From: Janthinobacterium fluminis
Lineage (GTDB): Bacteria; Pseudomonadota; Gammaproteobacteria; Burkholderiales; Burkholderiaceae_D
NCBI RefSeq assembly: GCF_028595325.1
Contig: NZ_JAQQXR010000007.1
Location: forward strand, 186,001 to 250,000
Direction of reading: 5' to 3'
Length of the DNA: 64,000 bases
Below the pieces are notes generated by a model. That model saw nothing but the letters and a program-made list of their open reading frames with translations. It was not told the DNA's origin and did no database searches. A program made the position numbers and the translations under genes. Shown here in pieces: positions 27,280-34,882 of the stretch (positions within the stretch are counted from its first letter, which is position 1; each line of letters opens with the position of its first letter).

Positions 27280-28401
27280 CTAGGGCGACAGCGCCGGCGT
27301 GGTCGAATAGGCGCGGGACGACATTTCGGCGAGCCTGCTCAAGGTCCTCGACAAGTCGTGCGCGCCGCCGAGTTGGCTGAGTGCCTTGCCGATCGGATGG
27401 TCGGAGGCGATGAAGAATGCATGCCTGCGGTCGTAAAAAATATCCACCAGCCATATGAAGCGTTGCAGCGTGCTTGGCGCGTGGAGCAAATCGCTATGCA
27501 CCCTATCCACGATCAAGCCCTGCCAGCGCTCGGCGAGGTCGAGATAGTCGAGGTGCGAGCGGCTTTCGACGCATAGGCTGTGGAAGTCGGCCCACAGCAA
27601 TGCCCTGCCTGCGGCGCGCGCCTGCAGCGGCCGGCCGGCCACCCGCAAAACCAGCGGCTGCGGCGGCGCCCCGCCCTCGTAATCCTCATAGATCTGCCGT
27701 AATTGCCCAGCCGTTTCTTCATTCAAGGGCGTGAAAAAACGCGGTTCGGCGGCATCCTCCGCTTTCATGCGGTAATCGCGCGCGCCTTCGAAATGAACGA
27801 TTTTAAAGTTGCCCTTGATTTGCTCGATGGTGGGCCTGAAACGCTCGTGATACAGCGGGTCGGGCAGCAGCTCGTCCGGCGAGTAATTCGATGTCAGCAC
27901 AATCCGTATGCCCAGTTCCAGCGCCGTGTCGAGAAAGCCGCCGATCAGAAACGCATCGGCGATATCGTGCACGTGAAATTCATCGAAACACAGCAATTCG
28001 ATGCCGGATAGCCAGCGCTTCGTGACGGCGACGAGACTGTCCGGCCCGCCCGCCGGCTCCTTCATTTGGCGCCGGATGATTTCCCGCAGAAATTCGTGAA
28101 AGTGAATCCGCCGTTTCGGGCAAGCGGCGAGCGCGAAGATCGTATCGACAACCACGCTTTTGCCGCGGCCAGGCAAACCGTAGCAATACACACCCAGCGG
28201 TGCATGCGCGCGGCGCAGCCAGTTGCGCGTCGTCCGCGCATTGAGCAGTTCGAGGATCGCCGCGATCGCATGGCGCTGGCTGGCATCCGGCGCTATCCCG
28301 CGCGCCCCCAAGGCGCGGAAGACCTGCGCTTCGTCAAGCATCGGGGGAGAAATATACATGGCGGTGAAACGCAACAGGCGCCGCAAACGGCGGGTAAGCA
28401 T
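27280..28401 (-). CDS. zapE: ZapE/AFG1-family ATPase
   Basis: The 373-residue protein has a P-loop GLPGRGKSVVVDTIF (near 75), HFHEFLREI, Walker B ELLCFDEFHVHDIADAFL and the sensor-1 segment VLTSNYSP of the AFG1-like ATPase family. ZapE in E. coli is a cell-division ATPase acting on the Z-ring under low oxygen or stress. In many Burkholderiales zapE follows the 2-oxoglutarate dehydrogenase genes; here it stands alone next to the low-GC region. It could be the chromosomal zapE or a second paralogue. Start codons at 28401, 28359 and 28341 are all possible. Confidence 0.82.
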   Translation of the reverse strand: MLTRRLRRLLRFTAMYISPPMLDEAQVFRALGARGIAPDASQRHAIAAILELLNARTTRNWLRRAHAPLGVYCYGLPGRGKSVVVDTIFALAACPKRRIHFHEFLREIIRRQMKEPAGGPDSLVAVTKRWLSGIELLCFDEFHVHDIADAFLIGGFLDTALELGIRIVLTSNYSPDELLPDPLYHERFRPTIEQIKGNFKIVHFEGARDYRMKAEDAAEPRFFTPLNEETAGQLRQIYEDYEGGAPPQPLVLRVAGRPLQARAAGRALLWADFHSLCVESRSHLDYLDLAERWQGLIVDRVHSDLLHAPSTLQRFIWLVDIFYDRRHAFFIASDHPIGKALSQLGGAHDLSRTLSRLAEMSSRAYSTTPALSP

Positions 28402-29092
28402 CGGTCCTCATCATCGGTTTTATCTCTCGGTCAAGGTGCCAGTATAAGAAGGCTGCCGTCGCGTTGGCATAGGGGGCAATAAACTTTTACCCTGCGTGGT
28501 CATTGGTGACATTCCGCAATGAAATTTAAAATGCATTGCCTCAATAAATGGTGAAAATATTTTTATCGAGGCGATATTCTACCCTTCATCCTCAATCAAT
28601 ATCCACTCGGAAAGTCACACATAGTCACATAAGAACTTTCTATTGAAATTGCAGTTATTTTCAAAATAATATTATTGGCAATTAAGTAAACTCAGTAATT
28701 TATTCAAAATAATTTCCCTTTGAAAATCATTGTTGCAAGAGTGCCCATATTATTCCATGCGCAATACAATCTTGAGAGTCTGTAAGTCATTGATTTTAAT
28801 AAATTATTGTTTTCTGGTGTAAATTTTCATCATGAAAACTTGAACTATTACTAAATTTCGCTAAAATGCATAAATTATGAAAACGTTAACTTTTCGACTT
28901 GTCAAGCAAGGCGGATTCGTGTACCGGCATCAACGTCAAAGCTTGCAAAACAAGCCCTGCATCAACTGACATGCCGCCGATTCCGGCGGTGATGAGCGAT
29001 GGCGCCAAGTTCATGGGAAAGCATGGAATTGCATGGTGGATTTTCCGGAACTATTGGTTTTTTTAATAGCAGCTAACCAATGAAGGATAAAA
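28402..29092. other. AT-rich intergenic region upstream of the metabolite cluster
   Basis: This 691-base stretch has no supported gene. Its middle part is extremely AT-rich (lines 28681-28740 and 28801-28860 each contain 14 G+C of 60 bases) against about 72% in a recA line. TCAAAATAAT is repeated at 28661 and 28704, 43 bases apart. CCGCCG/CGGCGG forms a small hairpin at 28974-28989. From about 28890 the composition returns towards normal. It must hold the promoters for both the ATPase gene (minus) and the oxidase gene (plus), and has the look of a silencer-protein target. Confidence 0.6.
29053..29081 (+). promoter_or_regulatory. Inverted repeat just before the oxidase ribosome site
   Basis: ATTGGTT (29053-29059) and AACCAAT (29075-29081) form a perfect 7-base inverted repeat with a 15-base T-rich centre. 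It ends one base before the AAGGAT ribosome site (29083-29088) of the first cluster gene. It may be an operator or a leader hairpin affecting translation. Confidence 0.4.
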
Positions 29093-29866
29093 ATGAAAAA
29101 CACACTCCTGAATTACATGAGCGGCCTTGAAAATCACCCGGTATTCGACAACGATTATTTCAAGTTGTTAAAGACAGAAAAACTGACGCCGCCTTTGTAC
29201 GCCAGCCATCGGGCGAACTTTTTCTTCCGCACCATGGCGACGGTGATGGGGATCGCGCACATCTGCGCCAACGCGGCGCAAAACCACGATCAAGACACAT
29301 TGATCTTGTTTTCTTATATATTGAATGAAGAGTGCGGCAACGGTGATAAATCGCAGTGCCACGAACTGCTGATGGAGCAGTCGCACAATATGTACGGCCA
29401 GCTTGAGTTCGACTTACCGCCCTTGAGGGTGAAAGATGCGGAAGCCAGCCGCCTGAACCCCCGCGACGACAATTCGGATAGCTTGATTATTGACGAAACA
29501 AGAGATTACCGCAGCAAGATCAATGCATTGCTGACCAGAAACTATCCAACAATGCTGGGCGTGGCATATGCCCTGGAGACACACGCAAGCATCATGCTGA
29601 CGAATTTCAGGGACATGTTTTCCTTTAATCGCAGCCATATGGATAAAAACGAGTACACGCGCAAGGTGGAAATCTACTTCAATTGCCATCTCGACAGCGG
29701 TGTCGAGGACAGGCACGCCGCGGATGCGCAGCAATGCGTGGTCAACAACTGCGTCTCCGAATCTGCCCTTGCCGACATCATGTATGGCATTGATGAAACC
29801 TTGAAAATCCAACATGCCATGTGGAATGGCATGCACAGGAAGGCAGTGCAGATACTGAACGCATAA
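29093..29866 (+). CDS. Heme-oxygenase-like diiron oxidase (iron-containing redox enzyme family)
   Basis: This is a 257-residue all-helical protein. Candidate iron ligands occur in the order expected for the heme-oxygenase-like diiron oxidase (HDO) group: Glu79/Glu80 and His90 in LNEECGNGDKSQCHE, Glu162 with His164 in ALETHAS, and His199, Asp201, Glu205 and His208 in YFNCHLDSGVEDRH. Relatives include UndA, BesC, SznF and CADD, which use O2 for decarboxylation, C-C cleavage or N-oxygenation of amino- or fatty acids. It has an excellent ribosome site (AAGGAT) and lower GC than core genes. It opens a five-gene plus-strand cluster. The substrate is unknown. Confidence 0.75.
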   Translation: MKNTLLNYMSGLENHPVFDNDYFKLLKTEKLTPPLYASHRANFFFRTMATVMGIAHICANAAQNHDQDTLILFSYILNEECGNGDKSQCHELLMEQSHNMYGQLEFDLPPLRVKDAEASRLNPRDDNSDSLIIDETRDYRSKINALLTRNYPTMLGVAYALETHASIMLTNFRDMFSFNRSHMDKNEYTRKVEIYFNCHLDSGVEDRHAADAQQCVVNNCVSESALADIMYGIDETLKIQHAMWNGMHRKAVQILNA

Positions 29867-29903
29867 AGCCTGCGGGGAATCTGGAATCGTTAAACAATAT
29901 TGC

Positions 29904-29940
29904 ATGATGCGTCCGGAGCGGATGGCCTCGGACGCATCAT
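29904..29940 (+). other. Perfect 12-bp intercistronic hairpin
   Basis: ATGATGCGTCCG (29904-29915) pairs perfectly with CGGACGCATCAT (29929-29940) around a 13-base loop and is followed by TTTAAAAAGGA. The short T-run suggests partial termination, or a processing or stabilising element between the oxidase and aminotransferase-like genes. The AAGGA ribosome site of the next gene begins 6 bases after the stem. Confidence 0.55.
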
Positions 29941-29954
29941 TTAAAAAGGATAGA

Positions 29955-31241
29955 ATGATGACCGAGGTGAAAAATAGCGTTTTTTCCGATGTGGCGCTCA
30001 GCATAGGCGAGTCGATTACGCACGGCACCCGCATGCGTATTGCGCAGTTAAATGCCGGCTATGCCGAAGATAATAAAATAATCGATTTAAGCATAGGGAC
30101 GCTGGATACACCGACGGATCTGTATGTCGACAACGGAGTGATTGATTTCATCAAGAGCAAGCCCGACCTCATTCATCAATTCGCCCCGGTCAAGGGTTTT
30201 GATTTTTTGCTGGAATCCATATCCAAACGCGTAGAGCGTCTGCAGCATATCGTGTATGACCCGGCCAAGGAAATCATGGTCACGCCGGGCGGGATAAAAG
30301 GCTCGCTCGCCGTGGTTTTCCACACCATGCTCAATCCAGGCGACGAGGTCATATTGCCGCTGCCAAATTGGCCGCATTATGCCGACATGGTCCATCTGCA
30401 TGGCGGCACGCCGGTATTTGTGCAGTCGAAGCAGTTCCTGGAAAAGGGCTTGGACCCCGCCGACCTGGATGGCGCCATCACGGGCAAGACAAAATTGCTC
30501 ATCCTGGGCGACTGCATCAATCCTACCGGAAAGGTGTACACGACGGAGGAGCTTCTCGCCTTGGCCAAGGTCGTCGCGAAACACAATATCAATAGAGCAA
30601 AAGACGGTTTGAGCCCAATTTTTGTTGTATACGATTGCCCATACGAGGCTCACGTTCTGGAAAACAAGCCGCAAGCGTTCGCCTCCCTCGCGCTGGATAA
30701 TTATCTATTGAAAGACAATGTCATCACCGTGACGGGGCCGGGAAAAACCTATGGCATGCACGGCGACAGGATAGGCTATATCTGCGGCCCCAGCGCCTTT
30801 ATCGACGTGGCCGCCAATGTCCAGGTAAATCTGAATTCATTTGCCTGCACCTACGGCCAAGTGGCATGTTTTTATGCCACCCATGAAAAAATGGATAGCG
30901 TTGCCGTCAGCCGCGCGACGCATGCGCGCCAGAACACCTTGAAAATGATCGCATTGCTGAGGTCTTACGATTTGTCGGTCCACATCCCGCAAGGCGGATA
31001 TTTCATTTTTGTCGATCTCTCGTCCTATGCCGAAAAATACAATAAGATCGGAATGAAAAGCGCCGACCAGTTCTTGCTGGAAAAAGCGCGCGTCGCGACG
31101 ATATCGGGCGAGCATTTTGCCGAGGGCTATGCGCATGCCAGCGCGTACAAGGATTTTGTCAGGATGAATTGCGGGAGGAATATGGAAACGCTTGCTCAGG
31201 CGGCGCAGCGCATCAAAACATCCTTGGCCGAGCTGAACTGA
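29955..31241 (+). CDS. Aminotransferase class I/II-like PLP enzyme, atypical
   Basis: Two adjacent ATGs (29955, 29958) follow an AAGGAT ribosome site; from 29955 the protein has 428 residues. Fold-type I features are NPTG at 189-192, Asp227 in VVYDCPYEA, the presumed Schiff-base Lys264 in TGPGKTYGMHGDRIGY and a late Arg in FVRMNCG. The lysine context is GPGK rather than the usual S-x-S-K, and GDRIGY replaces the common GWRIGY/GLRIGY, so it is a divergent member. It could transaminate, oxidise or cyclise an amino acid, like other atypical members of this fold. The flavoenzyme gene follows with a one-base overlap (TGATG). Confidence 0.75.
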   Translation: MMTEVKNSVFSDVALSIGESITHGTRMRIAQLNAGYAEDNKIIDLSIGTLDTPTDLYVDNGVIDFIKSKPDLIHQFAPVKGFDFLLESISKRVERLQHIVYDPAKEIMVTPGGIKGSLAVVFHTMLNPGDEVILPLPNWPHYADMVHLHGGTPVFVQSKQFLEKGLDPADLDGAITGKTKLLILGDCINPTGKVYTTEELLALAKVVAKHNINRAKDGLSPIFVVYDCPYEAHVLENKPQAFASLALDNYLLKDNVITVTGPGKTYGMHGDRIGYICGPSAFIDVAANVQVNLNSFACTYGQVACFYATHEKMDSVAVSRATHARQNTLKMIALLRSYDLSVHIPQGGYFIFVDLSSYAEKYNKIGMKSADQFLLEKARVATISGEHFAEGYAHASAYKDFVRMNCGRNMETLAQAAQRIKTSLAELN

Positions 31242-32920
31242 TGATACGGTACTGCATTATCGGCAGCGGATTTTCGGGGACTTGCATGTTGTGGCATTTG
31301 GTGAACGCTATTTGCCACAATGAAAAATCGGCAAGCCTCGATTTTAGCCAGATCGAAATTTCCACAATAGAGAGCAGGGCGAACAACGGCTTGGGCTTGC
31401 CCTACGATATGGATGATATTTCACCATATCATTTGTGCAACAATCCGGCGGATAAGATGGCGCTTTTCGACAATGATTTTGTCGACTGGATGCTGGCGAA
31501 CCGTGAGGAAATCATTGCGCGTCATCCCGAGCTCATTCATGAAGCCCATCCGGCGATTGAACTGAGCCAGTGGCAACCGCTTACGCAAAGTTTTTACCCA
31601 CGGGCCTTGTTTGGCATCTATCTATCAAGGCGTTTCAAGGAAGCATGCGCCGTCGCCGAAAGCCATGGCATCGTCGTGCGCAACTATAACGGATACGCGG
31701 CGGTCGATGGCGCAAGCCGGGACGGTAAATTCAATCTGACCATACAGTCCAGGAAAACCGGGGAGCTGAAAAATCTGGGGGATCTGGACAAGGTCTTGCT
31801 GGCTTCCGGGCACTGGCATGCCGGCAAGCCGGCGGCATCCAATGTTTTAAGTTCCCCCTATCCGAGCAAAAATATATATGAAAATATTTTCGCCTACCAG
31901 GAAAAAAATGCCAAGAAGCGCCTGACATTGTATGTTCATGGCATGGGGCCGAGCGGGGTGGATGCGATTTTGAGCCTGTGCGGGTTCGGGCATTTTACCT
32001 ATGGCCCCGATGGCTTGGCGACGGATTTCCAGGCCGATTGGAGTACATTCAAGGCCGACGCTGTAAAGATCATCGCCGGATCGCGTTCGGGCTTTTTCCC
32101 CGGTGTCAGATGGCCGCTGCTGGACTATGATTTCCAGCATCTAAACGATGCCAATATAGACGCCATCAGGAAAAACAGGCAGGGCCGCATCAGCCTTGCC
32201 GAGCTGATGTCGCTGGTCGATTTGGAACTGAAGGCCGCCAGCGACAATGTGCTGAGCTTTCAGGACCTTGTCCAGCCGAAGTTCGACAACGCCAAGGAGA
32301 AATTATTGGTGGATATCGGCGGCTCCTTCCTTGAAAGAATCACGTATACAATAATTTTGTTTGTGCGGCGCTTGCGTTTTTATCAGGAATTGAACTCTGC
32401 CGACAAGCAGACATATGACAGGGAACTCGACACCCACTTTATCCGGACTGCGGTTCCGATTCCCCTTCCCAATGCCAAGAAATTAATCGCACTGATCAAC
32501 GCCGGCGTGCTGTCGACGACACGGCTGGGCTACCGAGACAAGCTGAACGAGCATTTCGATGTGGTTTGCGAAGGCGAAACAGTCAGGCCGGACATCGTCA
32601 TTTGCTCAAACGGCCAGAACTATGATCTAAAGACGCACCCGTCCTTGCTGATTAAAAATATGGCGGAGACGCGGGAAATCATCGAGTATAGCGATGACGG
32701 CTATCTGGCCGGAGGTATTTGCGCCAATGAAGTCAATAATTACCGGGTTGTGAACAGTATCAAGGGCTATAGGGATTATTCAAGCAATCTCTATTCTTTT
32801 GGGCCGATAACGCAGTACTGGCAAAACCAGAACAATTATGCGGCGGCTTTTGTCGGTGCGGCGCAAGCGGTGGCGCAAGACTGGCTTGCCTATACATTGA
32901 AGCGTGCCGCGAAGCGCTAG
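31241..32920 (+). CDS. FAD/NAD(P)-binding oxidoreductase (NAD_binding_9-like)
   Basis: The ATG at 31241 overlaps the preceding stop and gives 559 residues. The N-terminal Rossmann motif IIGSGFSG (7-13) with GLGLPYDMDDISPYHLCNNPADKM nearby (split motifs GLGLPY and LCNNPADKM) is typical of the FAD-NAD(P)-binding family PF13454. A second dinucleotide motif HGMGPSG (233-239) and an ATG-like LASGHW (188-192) resemble class B flavin monooxygenases. It probably binds FAD and NADPH and could hydroxylate the pathway intermediate or supply electrons. No signal peptide or membrane span is seen. The GC is low, with some AT-rich codon stretches (line 32341 has 23 G+C of 60). Confidence 0.72.
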   Translation: MIRYCIIGSGFSGTCMLWHLVNAICHNEKSASLDFSQIEISTIESRANNGLGLPYDMDDISPYHLCNNPADKMALFDNDFVDWMLANREEIIARHPELIHEAHPAIELSQWQPLTQSFYPRALFGIYLSRRFKEACAVAESHGIVVRNYNGYAAVDGASRDGKFNLTIQSRKTGELKNLGDLDKVLLASGHWHAGKPAASNVLSSPYPSKNIYENIFAYQEKNAKKRLTLYVHGMGPSGVDAILSLCGFGHFTYGPDGLATDFQADWSTFKADAVKIIAGSRSGFFPGVRWPLLDYDFQHLNDANIDAIRKNRQGRISLAELMSLVDLELKAASDNVLSFQDLVQPKFDNAKEKLLVDIGGSFLERITYTIILFVRRLRFYQELNSADKQTYDRELDTHFIRTAVPIPLPNAKKLIALINAGVLSTTRLGYRDKLNEHFDVVCEGETVRPDIVICSNGQNYDLKTHPSLLIKNMAETREIIEYSDDGYLAGGICANEVNNYRVVNSIKGYRDYSSNLYSFGPITQYWQNQNNYAAAFVGAAQAVAQDWLAYTLKRAAKR

Positions 32921-32978
32921 GCCAGGACGACGGACAGGCGCGGTAGTCCAATCAAGATTTTCTTAGAGGAAATACTTC

Positions 32979-33524
32979 ATGGATTTCAAGGAATACTCAT
33001 TCGACCCCGACATACGGGTATGCGTTTACAACGTGGGGGACGAGAATCTGGAATATCATAAACACACCTGCATTTCTGATATAACGTATTGTGCGGCGGG
33101 CCGGCTGATACTGGAGTTGCCGGAAATAAATAAATCCTATGTGTTTCATCCAGGTCAAATCATCCAGGTTCCTTACGACACCGTGCACCGCGTGTCGCAC
33201 TTCTCCAAAACCGAGCAGCATTCGCGCTATGTGCTTGTCCAGATTGGAAAATTCAGTATTGAGTTCATACGCGACGACAGCATTGTTTTCGGCGAGAATA
33301 AAATGGATATGCAAGATAAAAGCCTGAATTATTACATTGGCGAAAACCATGAGAATATCAAGCGTATCGCCGCCAGCTTCAAGGCGCAGCGGCCGGAAAA
33401 CTTATCCGACCAGGAGTACGCGGATGTGTTGGCCGCACTGGCCGCCGTCTGCAATAAGGGCATTCCCCAAGTCCATACAAATGATGTTATTATGCAACAA
33501 TTAAAAGAGCTGGAGTCTCTTTGA
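32979..33524 (+). CDS. Cupin-domain protein
   Basis: The 181-residue protein has a single cupin barrel in the first 100 residues. Metal ligands are probably His27 and His29 in EYHKHTC and His70 in VPYDTVHRV, with PG at 58-59 marking the second motif. The C-terminal 80 residues are helical and have no recognised domain; no helix-turn-helix is visible, so it is not an AraC-type regulator. It has a good ribosome site (AGAGGAAA). Within the cluster it may be a metal-dependent oxygenase/isomerase or a small-molecule sensor. Confidence 0.65.
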   Translation: MDFKEYSFDPDIRVCVYNVGDENLEYHKHTCISDITYCAAGRLILELPEINKSYVFHPGQIIQVPYDTVHRVSHFSKTEQHSRYVLVQIGKFSIEFIRDDSIVFGENKMDMQDKSLNYYIGENHENIKRIAASFKAQRPENLSDQEYADVLAALAAVCNKGIPQVHTNDVIMQQLKELESL

Positions 33525-33616
33525 TTGCATTGCGCCAATTCCCGGCCACGGCGTTCTGTTTAAATAATGTTAAACGGATGTAGGAAAATATTCCATATGA
33601 CGAATCAGGGCATATC

Positions 33617-34834
33617 ATGAACATGACAGCTGGTAAAAAAACATCGATTTTGCTGATGGTGTTGCTTTTGTTCGCAACGCAGGCATGCACCGATATATTT
33701 TTATCCGGCCTGCCGGTGATGGCAAAAGAATTTGGCGAGCCCATGAGCGTGATGAATTTGACCATCTCCTCATATAATTACAGTCAGGCATTTTTTGTTC
33801 TCTTCATCGGCGTCGTCAGCGATTTGCGGGGAAGGCGCTCGACCATTCTCATCTGCTTGCTGCTGCATATTCTTGCGACCATCTGGATCGCACTTTCTTC
33901 ATCCATCTCTCTCATGATTGTGATGCGGGTCGTGCAAGCTATGGGCAGCGCCGCCGTTTACATCGTGTTGCGCTTGATAATAAAAGACACTATGGATAAG
34001 AAGGCGCAAATCCATGCCACGGGCTTGTTGGTGGTGGGCCTGGTGCTGTCGCCAATCTTGGCGCCGGTGGTGGGCGCATGGATCATCAATCTGTCGAACT
34101 GGAGAAATTGCTTCTGGGCGATAGCCATTTTTGAGCTTCCCTTGTTCGCCTGGGCCTTGGCGACCATCAAGGAGACGAATAATAAGCAGCAGGAATTCAG
34201 GGCGTCGTTCAGTTTTAAAAGCCATTTCCGCAGCTATTACCTGATACTCAAGGATGGCTATTTCTTGAGCCTGGCATTGATTGTCGGCTCCGCCTTTGCC
34301 GCATTTTATGCCTTCATCAGCATTTCCAGCTATCTCTACATGGATCAATATGGCATAAAAGACACGAACTACGCCTATGTCTTTATTGGCATAGCATTGT
34401 CCTATCTTCTCGGCAACCGCGTCATGAGCAAGCTGAATGCAAATAATTCGCCACCGCAAAAAATAATCGGCATCGGCATCTATGTTTCGCTGCTCGGGAC
34501 CGCTTTGATACTCGCCGAATTGCTGATCAAGGACAGGCTCGTCACCATAGCGCTGATCACGCTGGGAACTTGCCTGCTGCGGCTGGCGACGGCGCTCATC
34601 AATCCGCCTGTGCAAGTGGTGGTCACCAACCACTTCCTTGAAAAGGGTTCGCACGCGCTCGGCTTGCTGACCTGCATACAATACTCATTTGCCGCCATCG
34701 GCACCATGGTCGTGTCGGGCTTGCCGTTCCTGCCTAGCGGTAACTTCATGCTCAGCACGTTTGTATTTATCGCGCTGTCATGTGTCGGCTATGTATTCGC
34801 CTCCAAGAAAACACTTTCCATGCAGTTGAGCTAA
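33617..34834 (+). CDS. MFS exporter, Bcr/CflA-like (DHA1) family
   Basis: The 405-residue protein has 12 predicted membrane helices. The first carries ACTDIFLSGLPVMAKEFG, like the TD-x-YLPALP signature of Bcr/CflA multidrug exporters, and the 2-3 loop has GVVSDLRGRRSTI (motif A). ILAPVVGAWI matches the antiporter motif C. It is the last cluster gene and the natural candidate to export the product and give self-resistance. The codon use is less GC-rich than in the following core genes. An AGGG ribosome site lies 6 bases before the ATG. Confidence 0.82.
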   Translation: MNMTAGKKTSILLMVLLLFATQACTDIFLSGLPVMAKEFGEPMSVMNLTISSYNYSQAFFVLFIGVVSDLRGRRSTILICLLLHILATIWIALSSSISLMIVMRVVQAMGSAAVYIVLRLIIKDTMDKKAQIHATGLLVVGLVLSPILAPVVGAWIINLSNWRNCFWAIAIFELPLFAWALATIKETNNKQQEFRASFSFKSHFRSYYLILKDGYFLSLALIVGSAFAAFYAFISISSYLYMDQYGIKDTNYAYVFIGIALSYLLGNRVMSKLNANNSPPQKIIGIGIYVSLLGTALILAELLIKDRLVTIALITLGTCLLRLATALINPPVQVVVTNHFLEKGSHALGLLTCIQYSFAAIGTMVVSGLPFLPSGNFMLSTFVFIALSCVGYVFASKKTLSMQLS

Positions 34835-34841
34835 GGAAAGC

Positions 34842-34859
34842 GCCCGCCAGGCGGCGGGC
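34842..34859. terminator. Hairpin between converging exporter and phosphofructokinase genes
   Basis: GCCCGCC (34842-34848) pairs with GGCGGGC (34853-34859). On the minus strand it is followed by GCTTTCCTT, so it is a weak candidate terminator for the phosphofructokinase gene; on the plus strand no T-run follows. Confidence 0.35.
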
Positions 34860-34882
34860 CGCCGCCACGGTGGTTCGGGACG

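Noticed and set aside
28877-28969. A 30-codon ORF (start MKTLTFRLVKQGGF) before the oxidase gene, considered as a precursor peptide
   Set aside because: It has no ribosome site and no recognisable leader/core structure, and the cluster lacks peptide-modifying hallmarks. Conservation in homologous clusters would revive it.
28402-34834. Calling the low-GC region a genomic island or mobile element
   Set aside because: Composition supports transfer, but no integrase, transposase, tRNA, direct terminal repeats or attachment sites are visible, so borders cannot be defined.
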